From Pseudovibrio sp. Ad37 (lineage in GTDB: Bacteria; Pseudomonadota; Alphaproteobacteria; Rhizobiales; Stappiaceae): a DNA stretch of 64,000 nucleotides. Below the pieces are notes generated by a model, which saw only the letters and a list, made by a program, of their open reading frames with translations, was not told the origin of the DNA and did not search any database. The position numbers and the translations under genes are program-made. The stretch lies in NCBI RefSeq assembly GCF_001623075.1, contig NZ_LMCF01000215.1, forward strand, positions 1-64,000, written 5' to 3'. Positions 1-7,111 of this stretch are shown here, piece by piece; position 1 is the stretch's first letter; each line of letters starts with the position of its first letter.

Positions 1-40
1 CAACCCGTTCACGTAATTCTATCGGATATGGCTTGCCCAT
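1..40 (-). CDS. IS630-family transposase, 5' end only (runs off the left edge)
   Basis: The minus strand starts with ATG at 40 and reads MGKPYPIELRERV before the window ends. This matches the usual N-terminus of IS630-family (Tc1/mariner-like) transposases, which begin with a helix-turn-helix. A good ribosome binding site, GGAGG, lies four bases before the ATG. The flanking sequence up to about 124 would be the terminal part of the element. A TA dinucleotide at 125-126, just where the integrase reading frame becomes unlike its family, fits the TA target preference of IS630 elements. Only 13 codons are visible, so the family call is likely but not secure. Confidence 0.5.
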   Translation of the reverse strand, partial: MGKPYPIELRERV

Positions 41-73
41 GTGCCCTCCAAAAACAAGGATGGCAACATTGAA

Positions 74-268
74 TCACAAAAAGTTAAAATGAGAAACCTG
101 AATCAGATCTGGCGCAGCACGCTCTAGTGTGCGATATTGGACAATGAAGGTTTTATGCCCGGTTGGCGCCACCTGCAGCCCAAATCCTGAGAGCTTACCG
201 TCCCAGACGAAGTACTTCTTCGCTGTTGGCTTGGCTGCATCGACCGTCCGTTTCGTGACATTGGGCAT
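74..268 (-). pseudogene. Truncated tyrosine integrase (N-terminal arm-binding domain)
   Basis: From ATG at 268 the protein reads MPNVTKRTVDAAKPTAKKYF and continues through a WDGKLSGFGLQV segment to FIVQYRT. This is the DUF4102/arm-type DNA-binding domain at the start of phage and island tyrosine integrases. These are normally about 400 residues long. Here the family match ends after roughly 47 residues, followed by an unrelated tail and a stop, so the catalytic domain (R, H, R, Y) is missing. GGGAGAG precedes the chosen start; an in-frame start at 316 has no family support. The break at about 125 coincides with the presumed end of the IS630-like element, so insertion is the likely cause. An integrase remnant next to a tRNA 3' end marks the edge of a former genomic island. 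Confidence 0.7.
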
Positions 269-316
269 CAGACAAAACTCTCCCGCTGACGGCCCATGAC
301 AAGAGCCGCCCCACAT

Positions 317-718
317 GCGAAAATAGAAGTTAAAAGTATTCCCCGAATGCTGCTGTTTCTGACGGCCTGACAGCTTGTGACGACCTTTTGGGCTTCTCTA
401 ATGGCCCTGTGCAAAACACGGCCTCATCCCCTTACAGATCGCTTGCGCTATGCCTACCGTTTCTTGTCAGCATATTGTAAGCAAATGTACGAGTTTCGCA
501 GCGAAATGCAAGGTAGGCAGGAGCAAATAATTTTCTACAACTCATTGAATCATAGTACTGAATCGTAGTAGAGTGTAAGTGGACGTGAGTTGAAAATTGC
601 AACTTGCGATCAGGGGGGCGCCGGTTCGATCCCTGCTGCCGGCACCACTCTTCTTCTTGATTTATCAAGAGAATTTCAGAGCCTCACTCGAGAGGCTTTT
701 TGCTTTTCTGAAATGAGC
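317..718. other. Intergenic stretch at the island edge
   Basis: Besides the tRNA 3' end at 611-647 I see no gene here. Small open frames overlapping 377-668 lack ribosome binding sites, and one of them is simply the antisense of the tRNA fragment. Confidence 0.5.
611..647 (+). other. tRNA 3' end fragment, probable island attachment site
   Basis: The sequence has a T-arm (GGTTCGATCC), a 3' acceptor strand and CCA ending at 647. The matching 5' acceptor strand, expected to read GCCGGCA near 572, is absent, so this is not a whole tRNA gene. Integrative elements that use tRNA genes leave such a duplicated 3' end. The integrase remnant lies about 340 bases away on the side expected for the island interior (to the left). 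The tRNA species cannot be named with confidence. Confidence 0.6.
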
Positions 719-1366
719 TCACCCCTCCTCATCCAGATCAATCGGATCGCTGTCAAACGATAGCCCAGGGACGAGCACGACAGAACCACCCTCTTCATTC
801 CTTGCTGCCAGTGACAGATACAAGGTTCCCATGGATCCCACATCCATGATGGCGAAGAGGTAGGGGGTGTCGGGAGTTCCCATTCCGGTTGGGTGGTCCA
901 GGCGACCTGTTGCGAGGCCAACCAGTGCGGCTCCCCATGCTTTTAGAGTTTCGCGATCGCCGGCAACTTTTTGGACCCAGTTCTCAATGGTCTCAGGCAC
1001 ATCACCGCCATTCGCGATCAGCGAGAGCCAGTCGATTGCAGGCACTTCACCCAGATCTCCAACATGGCCACCAAAACCGATAGCTGGAAAAAGAAGCGGA
1101 TTCCATTTACTGAATTCCTCAGCAGCATTTTCAGCCTTATCACTGCTGCCTTTCTTCATGGCCTGCAATGCATCTTTTAGGCAACCGTTGAGATCTTTGC
1201 TGACGGTTTGTAGCTGCTTACGCAATTGAGCGATTGGGTCTTTCAACCAGTCTTTGTTGAGTTTGTATTCTACAGGGTCTTTCCCCTCGGGAAGAAGCAG
1301 CCCCACCAGAAGTCCAAACTCCAGAGTTGCAGCATCCAGCTCATCGGCTCCTATTATTTTTTTCAT
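719..1366 (-). CDS. Hypothetical protein (215 aa)
   Basis: I do not recognise this family. The protein has no signal peptide or clear membrane segment. It begins MKKIIGADELDAATLEFGLL, contains a charged helical stretch near residues 35-75 (PIAQLRKQL and similar), and ends in an acidic tail (DPIDLDEEG). A strong ribosome binding site, GTGAGGAG, precedes the ATG at 1366 by about six bases. The gene ends close to the tRNA-derived attachment site, so it is probably the first gene outside the former island, although it could belong to it. Function unknown. Confidence 0.7.
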   Translation of the reverse strand: MKKIIGADELDAATLEFGLLVGLLLPEGKDPVEYKLNKDWLKDPIAQLRKQLQTVSKDLNGCLKDALQAMKKGSSDKAENAAEEFSKWNPLLFPAIGFGGHVGDLGEVPAIDWLSLIANGGDVPETIENWVQKVAGDRETLKAWGAALVGLATGRLDHPTGMGTPDTPYLFAIMDVGSMGTLYLSLAARNEEGGSVVLVPGLSFDSDPIDLDEEG

Positions 1367-1592
1367 ACCAAACTCCTCACGGTATTTGCGTTAAAACACT
1401 TGTGAGGAATGACGAGAGCCTGGCGACTGCGTGAATATCTGGACTTGTAGAACTCAGTAGATGGTTAAGGAATGAGAAACCCATCAGCAAGTTGGCCCCT
1501 GATGAAGCCGTTAAAATTCTCATAGAACTTTCGGGCAGGGTTTAGGCATCGACTTACCTCAACTCCAACGGACAACGCTCAATACCTCATTT

Positions 1593-1623
1593 TATGGCTA
1601 TATGCTAATTACATATCGCCATA
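1593..1623. promoter_or_regulatory. 12-bp inverted repeat upstream of the 1663 gene
   Basis: TATGGCTATATG at 1593-1604 and CATATCGCCATA at 1612-1623 form an inverted repeat with 11 of 12 positions paired and a 7-base spacer. It lies 40 bases before the start codon at 1663, a position suitable for an operator or a leader hairpin. The regulator is unknown. Confidence 0.5.
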
Positions 1624-1662
1624 GGCACGACCGCATGCTCCCCCAGAACGAGGAGACCTGTA

Positions 1663-2001
1663 ATGAGCTTAGAGAACCCAAACACTAGTGAAGATGTAAA
1701 TGCGCTTGAAGGGATTATGAGCACCTATCATTCAGAAATCGCAGACAACACGATTTTGCTGGCAGAGCTGGCCAAACTGAAAGGTTTTCTGGAACACAGT
1801 GGCCAACATTCTCTCAAAGAGCGCGTACAGGTCTTTGACCATATTCTGGAAGAACTTCAGGAAAACTCCGGCGATCACCTTCGTATGACGGAAGAGAGCC
1901 CTCAACTGGATCACCACGAAGTAGAAGCCAACCGGCATCTGGATGAACAGGAAACCTTAAGAGACGCACTGAACAGGTTCGGCTCCCGCTACCTAAACTG
2001 A
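1663..2001 (+). CDS. Small hypothetical helical protein (112 aa)
   Basis: Not recognised. The protein is short, polar and acidic, with no signal peptide. Residues 12-65 (EGIMSTYHSEIADNTILLAE onward) and 85-105 have the spacing of amphipathic helices. The ATG at 1663 follows the ribosome binding site GAGGAGACCTGTA. An inverted repeat lies just upstream. It looks like a genuine small single gene of unknown role. Confidence 0.65.
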   Translation: MSLENPNTSEDVNALEGIMSTYHSEIADNTILLAELAKLKGFLEHSGQHSLKERVQVFDHILEELQENSGDHLRMTEESPQLDHHEVEANRHLDEQETLRDALNRFGSRYLN

Positions 2002-2066
2002 CTTCCAACGCAAAGCACTCAAAAGCATCGCCAATTAAGGAGTGCTGCGTACGCCCCAGCACGTAG

Positions 2067-2252
2067 CACGGCAGTCTTGACGGCAAAGTCGGCAGCCTCT
2101 GTGCTTATGGCGATGTAAATATTCTCACTCCAGACCTTGGCACATCCAAGCTGGCACAGGGCAACTGCGGTCACACAGTCATCGCAGACTTTGAGAAGTT
2201 CGAAGGCGAATTGCCAGAAGTCAAAGTCTTCACCGCTCCAAAGAACGGATAA
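2067..2252 (+). pseudogene. 3' remnant of a decayed gene
   Basis: An open frame of 61 codons follows a TAG stop at 2064-2066. It contains no ATG, GTG or TTG start before its last quarter, yet it reads like real protein (GSLCAYGDVNILTPDLGTSK and, further on, GNCGHTVIADFEKFEGELPE). It ends with TAA at 2250-2252 and is followed by a good terminator. The simplest reading is that the 5' part of a gene was lost. I do not recognise the family. Confidence 0.45.
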
Positions 2253-2275
2253 ATCAGGAACCAAATCAACATCGA

Positions 2276-2307
2276 AAAGGGTTGCCACGCGCAGCCCTTT
2301 TTTTTGC
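2276..2307 (+). terminator. Rho-independent terminator
   Basis: AGGGTTGC pairs with GCAGCCCT (one wobble) around a short loop and is followed by a run of eight T. It sits behind the gene remnant ending at 2252. Confidence 0.7.
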
Positions 2308-2432
2308 ACAATCCCAGCATTTTAGTCGATATTTAGGGCCGTCTATCAACTTTCAATAACTGCCATCACATAGCATTCAGGCTAGAAAACAAGAGTATGC
2401 TAGAACCATCTATGAAATAGTCTTGCGGGGAA

Positions 2433-2714
2433 ATGATGACAGAAAAACAGCAGAATACATCGGCCCATACCAAGGAAAAAATGGCGCGGCGCTATGACGA
2501 CGATCATGAGCACAAGCATGATAAAGATCGACAAGAGTATGAGCGCGGCCAGAAAAGCCATCCGGAAACCCAACATGGTGGAGATCCGGAGGGCCACAAA
2601 CACCCACACAAGCATCGCCCTGGGAAAAGTCATTCGGACGACGGCCACCACCATGCAAAAATGCATGACCATAAAGAGCACACCAGAGAGCATCATAAGA
2701 AAGACGAGCATTGA
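2433..2714 (+). CDS. Histidine-rich hydrophilic protein, possible metal binder (93 aa)
   Basis: About 20 of 93 residues are histidine, mostly as HxH, HHH and EHH clusters (DHEHKHDKD, HKHPHKHRP, DDGHHHAKMHDH), with many Asp, Glu and Lys between them. There is no signal peptide, so it would be cytoplasmic. Such composition is known from nickel, zinc or cobalt storage proteins, but no conserved domain is visible and the metal role is inference. ATG at 2433 or 2436 follows GGGG. A strong terminator lies 20 bases after the stop, which supports this strand over the hydrophobic antisense frame. Confidence 0.6.
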   Translation: MMTEKQQNTSAHTKEKMARRYDDDHEHKHDKDRQEYERGQKSHPETQHGGDPEGHKHPHKHRPGKSHSDDGHHHAKMHDHKEHTREHHKKDEH

Positions 2715-2735
2715 TCTCTGGCTATAGATTCTCAC

Positions 2736-2772
2736 AAAAACACCCCGACCATTTCTGATCGGGGTGTTTTTT
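2736..2772. terminator. Bidirectional terminator
   Basis: AAAAACACCCCGA pairs with TCGGGGTGTTTTT. T runs on both strands allow it to serve the convergent genes ending at 2714 and 2794. Confidence 0.85.
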
Positions 2773-2793
2773 ATTCTCAGATTGTCAGCTGTA

Positions 2794-4227
2794 TCAGCTA
2801 CCCAGCAGACCGTTCAGTATCTCCCAGGCACCGGCCAACGGAGCCATAAACCGCGTGGCCAAGGTCAAAAAATTCAACCAAACTAATACAACAAAGTAGT
2901 TCAGCCATCCACCAAGCATCACCCAGACAACCGCCAGCGGAGCGACGATCCGCATGATCCATGTGAAGGCGCCCATCCACTTGAAGGTCAAAGATCCGTC
3001 GTTGCTCAACTCTTTGCCCATCTTCTCAAGCACAACCCAACCAGCAAACAGCGAGGTCAGAATACCACCGATTGGCAGGGTGTAGTTGTCAACCGCATAG
3101 ACCATCAGGTCGAAGAAGTTCATGTCGAACAGCTTGTACTCGCCCCAGACACCCAGAGCCAGTGAACATGGCACGCCGATCAGGAAGATCACAATGCCCA
3201 CCACAATAGCAGACCACTTGCGCTCAATGCCGTATTCCTCTGCAAAGTAAGCCACCGGAATAGCCAACAAAGAGATGGAAGAGGTCAGGGCTGCAATCAG
3301 CAACATAGCGAAGAAGATGATCTGAAACAGATAACCACCAATCATCTCGCCAAACACAGCTGGCAGAGTGATGAAGGTGAGGCCCGGACCTGCACCTGGA
3401 TCCATGCCGAAGGCAAATACAGCTGGCAGAACCAGCAGGCCACCCAGCACACCAACCAGCGCTGCTAGGAACACGACCCAGCAAGACGCATTCGGAATGT
3501 CTGCATCCTTATCCAGATAGGAACCGTAGGTGATCATCGCGCCCATACCCAGCGACAGACTGAAGAACGCCTGACCAAGAGCTGCACGTAGCATCTCGCC
3601 ATTCACCTGAGACCAGTCAGGCACGAGGAAGAACTCAATACCTTCCCAGGCACCCGGCAGGGTCACACTGCGCACCACCAGAACCATCAGGAGGATGAAC
3701 AGCAATGGCATCAGGACTTTAACGGAACGCTCAATACCCTGGGCCACACCTGCGATCACAATCCCCATGGTCAACACCATGAATGCACCATGATAGAAGA
3801 TTGGCTCCCATACAGCAGAGACCAGACCACCAAACTGGGCTTCCAAAAGCTCAGGCTGTGCAGATTCAATGGTGCCAGCGATACTCTTCACCAGATACGC
3901 GATCGTCCAGCCGCCAACAACGGAGTAGAAGGATAGGATCAGGAACCCCGTGATCACCCCAATTACACCCGTAACTGACCACAAGCGGCCACCCAGCGCG
4001 CGGAACGCACCAACAGGGTTCATCTTCGCTGAACGACCAATGGCAATCTCTGCCATGATCAGCGCTGCGCCGATGGTTGCCATGATGACAAGATAGACCA
4101 CCAGAAAGGCGCCACCGCCCTGTGTGCCTGCCAGGTATGGGAATTTCCAGATGTTACCAAGACCGACCGCAGACCCTGCGGCAGCCATAATGAAGCCGAA
4201 GCGGCTTCCCCATTGCTCACGTTTCAT
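2794..4227 (-). CDS. Sodium-dependent transporter, SNF/NSS family (first copy)
   Basis: This 477-residue inner-membrane protein belongs to the neurotransmitter:sodium symporter family (LeuT fold), which takes up amino acids or related compounds with Na+. The family signature GLGNIWKFPY is at residues 22-31 in TM1, preceded by AAAGSAV, and around 11-12 hydrophobic segments follow. The ATG at 4227 (MKREQWGSRFGF) matches the usual family start. The next gene on the same strand, ending at 4956, is a close paralogue, but several hundred bases and two terminators separate them, so each probably has its own promoter. The substrate cannot be read from the sequence. Confidence 0.92.
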   Translation of the reverse strand: MKREQWGSRFGFIMAAAGSAVGLGNIWKFPYLAGTQGGGAFLVVYLVIMATIGAALIMAEIAIGRSAKMNPVGAFRALGGRLWSVTGVIGVITGFLILSFYSVVGGWTIAYLVKSIAGTIESAQPELLEAQFGGLVSAVWEPIFYHGAFMVLTMGIVIAGVAQGIERSVKVLMPLLFILLMVLVVRSVTLPGAWEGIEFFLVPDWSQVNGEMLRAALGQAFFSLSLGMGAMITYGSYLDKDADIPNASCWVVFLAALVGVLGGLLVLPAVFAFGMDPGAGPGLTFITLPAVFGEMIGGYLFQIIFFAMLLIAALTSSISLLAIPVAYFAEEYGIERKWSAIVVGIVIFLIGVPCSLALGVWGEYKLFDMNFFDLMVYAVDNYTLPIGGILTSLFAGWVVLEKMGKELSNDGSLTFKWMGAFTWIMRIVAPLAVVWVMLGGWLNYFVVLVWLNFLTLATRFMAPLAGAWEILNGLLGS

Positions 4228-4661
4228 TTTTTGTTATTGCCAATCAACATGTGATGGTTTGTTTCAATCAAGCGCAAAAGCTTGAAATGAATTCGTTGTT
4301 CCAGCTCTTTTGATGAAATCTTTAGCCTTGTTGACCTGACAGATTGTCGCAGGTAATTTCCCTTACCTCAAAAAATATGCGTTTTTGACAGCTGCACTTA
4401 ATGGGCGAATTCAAAATATAGTCACATACACCCATAATTCACCATCAAACAATGAAACTAACTATAAAATACATATATATTGGCTGATCCTACCACTTAT
4501 TACGTTAACCACGCGACAGCAACGCAACTTCCTGCCACCACATCCAGCCCACAAGTTTTTTCGTCGCAGGCTCTGCTCACGCACCGCACCAACACAGTTC
4601 AGACACAAAAAAGCACCGCTCAAACGGTGCTTCTTTCTCTCGTTGGGACGGTGACAAGGCC
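4228..4661. other. Intergenic region upstream of the first SNF gene
   Basis: AT-rich, presumably holding the promoter of the 4227 gene. AGGTAA and TTACCT form a small inverted repeat at 4351-4368. A terminator at 4611-4632 closes the small gene to the right. I see no other gene. Confidence 0.4.
4611..4632 (-). terminator. Rho-independent terminator
   Basis: On the minus strand AAGCACCG and CGGTGCTT pair around a short loop, followed by TTTTTT. It lies 30 bases after the stop of the small frame at 4662-4847. Confidence 0.75.
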
Positions 4662-4847
4662 TTATTCCTGAGGCCAACGTCCCCTTACACTGCGATACCT
4701 GGCCTGCTTTTCCTCGTCCAGACATACCATCTCACGCGGCAATCTGGCATTCATGGAATGCACCCAATAGCGCTTCAGCTGCCTCAACATAACCCTGTTC
4801 CTTATCAAGACCATCTCGGGTGAAGGGACTATGCCCAACAGGTACAT
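4662..4847 (-). CDS. Possible small protein (61 aa), unknown
   Basis: A short basic frame (MYLLGIVPSPEMVLIRNRVM onward) starts at an ATG immediately behind GGGAGGAGA and stops just before a strong minus-strand terminator. That arrangement suggests a real transcription unit. The protein has no recognisable domain and the ribosome binding site is rather close to the ATG, so a gene remnant or a non-coding transcript are alternatives. Confidence 0.35.
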   Translation of the reverse strand: MYLLGIVPSPEMVLIRNRVMLRQLKRYWVHSMNARLPREMVCLDEEKQARYRSVRGRWPQE

Positions 4848-4907
4848 TCTCCTCCCTCTTCCGGCCCAGATTAAGTCAAACTACGGATGACCATAAAACA
4901 GCATTAA

Positions 4908-4936
4908 AAAAGGCCACCAAAACTGGCGGCCTTTTC
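4908..4936 (-). terminator. Terminator of the second SNF gene
   Basis: On the minus strand AAGGCCGCC pairs with GGTGGCCTT around AGTTTT, followed by a T run. It is 20 bases after the stop at 4956. Confidence 0.8.
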
Positions 4937-4955
4937 ATTGTTTTTGAGTGAAGCT

Positions 4956-6290
4956 TTATGCTCCGAAGATGGAATGGACCATCACCCAGATGATCGCAAG
5001 CGGTGCAACCACACGGCACATCCACTTCCATGCTGTCAGATAGGCAAACGGACGTTCACCGTTATTGGTCACTTCCGCAGCAAACTTGTCATAGCTCACC
5101 CAACCAGCAACCAGACAGGTCGCAATCGCGCCAAGTGGCAGGAAGTAGTTGTCAGTGAGGTAGCCAAGGAATTCGAAGAAATTCAGCTCGAAGAATGTGA
5201 TATCACCCCACACGCCCAGCGCCAGAGAACTTGGAACACCAAACAGGAAGATCACAATGCCAACCCAGATGGTGGCCGCCTTACGACCAACATTGAACTC
5301 TTCGCAAATGAACGCAACCACGACCTGCAGCAAGGAGATTGCTGAGGTGATCGCAGCCACAAACAGCAGCACGAAGAAACAAAGCTGAATAAACATGCCA
5401 AATGGCAGTTCAGCAAAGATCGCTGGCAGTGTGATGAAGGTCAATCCCGGGCCTGCAGCCGGATCCATGTTGAACGCGAACACAGCTGGCAAAATAAGGA
5501 AACCAGCCAGAACCGCGACCAGAAGATCAAGACCAACGACCCATAGCGATGCGTTTGGAATGCTCTCTTTGTTACCCAGATAAGAACCATAGGTGATCAA
5601 AGCACCCATACCCAGAGACAGCGTGAAGAACGCCTGCCCCAGAGCTGCGGCAACCATGTCCGCATTCAGATGAGACCAGTCAGGAACGAGGAAGTACTCA
5701 ACACCTGCCATTGCCCCATCAAGGGTCAGAGACCGGATAACCAGCAAAGCCAGCAGAACAAACAAAAGAGGCATCATGATCTTCGATGCCTTTTCAATGC
5801 CGCCGGTAATACCGTTGATCACGATCAGCACGCCAATCGCCATAAAGGCTGCGTGATAAATGATCGGCTCAACCGCGTTTGACACAAGAGCATCAAAGTG
5901 TCCCTTAAACTCCGCATCGGAGTAACCGGAAAATGCACCAGTGATTGTCTTAACCACGTAGGCAATGGTCCAGCCACCAACAACGGAATAAAACGAGAGA
6001 ATAAGAAACGCGGTCAAAACCGCCATGAGACCAAAAATTGACCAGCCTGCACCGCCAACACGTCTGAACGCGCTGAACGGATTGGCCTGAGCATGACGTC
6101 CCAGCGCAATCTCCGCGATCATCACGCACACGCCGATCGCGATCAAAAACGCAACATAGACAACGAGGAATGCCCCGCCGCCTTCCGCGCCAACCAAATA
6201 TGGAAATTTCCAGATATTACCTAACCCAACCGCTGAACCTGCAGCAGCCAGAATGAAGCCGATACGACTTCCCCAATGCTCTCGTTGCAT
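4956..6290 (-). CDS. Sodium-dependent transporter, SNF/NSS family (second copy)
   Basis: This 444-residue paralogue of the gene at 2794-4227 carries the same GLGNIWKFPY signature at residues 22-31 and the same multi-span membrane profile. I place the start at the ATG at 6290 (MQREHWGSRIGF) because it aligns with the start of the neighbour; an upstream in-frame start at 6341 would add 17 residues unlike the family. The predicted role is Na+-coupled uptake of amino acids or similar solutes. The two tandem copies have diverged (for example LAGTQGGGA against LVGAEGGGA), which suggests different substrates. Three copies of a GTAGTATTGATT-like element lie upstream. Confidence 0.92.
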   Translation of the reverse strand: MQREHWGSRIGFILAAAGSAVGLGNIWKFPYLVGAEGGGAFLVVYVAFLIAIGVCVMIAEIALGRHAQANPFSAFRRVGGAGWSIFGLMAVLTAFLILSFYSVVGGWTIAYVVKTITGAFSGYSDAEFKGHFDALVSNAVEPIIYHAAFMAIGVLIVINGITGGIEKASKIMMPLLFVLLALLVIRSLTLDGAMAGVEYFLVPDWSHLNADMVAAALGQAFFTLSLGMGALITYGSYLGNKESIPNASLWVVGLDLLVAVLAGFLILPAVFAFNMDPAAGPGLTFITLPAIFAELPFGMFIQLCFFVLLFVAAITSAISLLQVVVAFICEEFNVGRKAATIWVGIVIFLFGVPSSLALGVWGDITFFELNFFEFLGYLTDNYFLPLGAIATCLVAGWVSYDKFAAEVTNNGERPFAYLTAWKWMCRVVAPLAIIWVMVHSIFGA

Positions 6291-6448
6291 GTGACCTAAG
6301 CCATTCTTGTTGATTTTGCTTAAGTGTATTTTTGAAATCAACTTTCACAAGTTGCCCGATTCTAGCAATATAACGCTAGAGATACACCCCTTTTATGCAA
6401 CAGAGTTTCTCATATATGACCATCAGGTGTCACGATACCTATAAAAGT

Positions 6449-6538
6449 GTAATACTGATTACTACGCGGCATTTGGTGAGATTAACTCAACAATATAAGT
6501 AGTATTGATTACTTTAGACATGCAGCAATCAATACTAC
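6449..6538. promoter_or_regulatory. Repeated GTARTAYTGATT elements upstream of the SNF gene
   Basis: GTAATACTGATTAC at 6449-6462 and GTAGTATTGATTAC at 6499-6512 are direct repeats 50 bases apart. AATCAATACTAC at 6527-6538 is a perfect 12-base inverted partner of 6499-6510 with a 16-base spacer. This looks like an operator array for the transporter that starts at 6290. Confidence 0.5.
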
Positions 6539-6556
6539 CAGTGATATATCTTATAC

Positions 6557-6934
6557 TCAATTACACTTAGCACAAGAGTTCGGCCAAAGTGTCGTATTGC
6601 AAAGAGACTGGATGTTGCTGACAATTGCATCCGCACCAACAGCTTTTGCACTCTGACAAGCACCGTTTGCATTGCCCACGGACAACTTGCCATTGGAGAC
6701 AACGGACAGCGGAAAGCTCATGTTGGTGCGTTGATAAACCAGCGAGTTCTGACCGCACTTGATCATCGGCATTGGGCCGTCTGCATTGCTTCCATCCGCA
6801 TACAGCACATCACCGCGATTACAGTACTGTGTCATGGGCGGAGTAACCTGGTTGGAACTCCCCTGAGCATAGCCTTCAGAGGCAACCATGAAAGGAACGG
6901 CCAATAGAAGGCCGAGACACAAAAAGTTACGCAT
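6557..6934 (-). CDS. Secreted cysteine-containing protein, unknown (125 aa)
   Basis: The N-terminus is a classical signal peptide (MRNFLCLGLLLAVPFMVASE, cleavage after AYA at about residue 24). The mature part of about 100 residues has six cysteines, including CNRGD, CGQN and a terminal CAKCN, which suggests disulfides in the periplasm or outside the cell. GAAGGAAG lies just before the ATG. I do not recognise the family. Confidence 0.7.
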   Translation of the reverse strand: MRNFLCLGLLLAVPFMVASEGYAQGSSNQVTPPMTQYCNRGDVLYADGSNADGPMPMIKCGQNSLVYQRTNMSFPLSVVSNGKLSVGNANGACQSAKAVGADAIVSNIQSLCNTTLWPNSCAKCN

Positions 6935-7020
6935 TTTTCTTCCTTCTTGTTTGGTCCCACCCTTACAAAATCATGGCAGGACACTGATAAGGACGAAACA
7001 TCCGCACAGATGTGAAAGAA

Positions 7021-7049
7021 AAGGCTGCTGAGCCAAACCCAGCAGCCTT
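7021..7049 (-). terminator. Terminator behind the nitronate monooxygenase gene
   Basis: AAGGCTGCTG pairs with CAGCAGCCTT; on the minus strand TTTTCTTT follows. Confidence 0.8.
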
Positions 7050-7111
7050 GTAATATGTATCAATATCGAACTGGCTTGTGAGCTAACACGCAAACCAAAC
7101 GCAAGACCTGC

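Noticed and set aside
432-668. Minus-strand frame of 78 codons with WCRQQGSNRRPP
   Set aside because: This is the antisense translation of the tRNA 3' end at 611-647, a well-known false gene.
2400-2735. Hydrophobic minus-strand frame of 111 codons
   Set aside because: It is the antisense of the histidine-rich gene; antisense of His and Lys codons gives Met, Val and Phe. The terminator and the ribosome binding site favour the plus strand.
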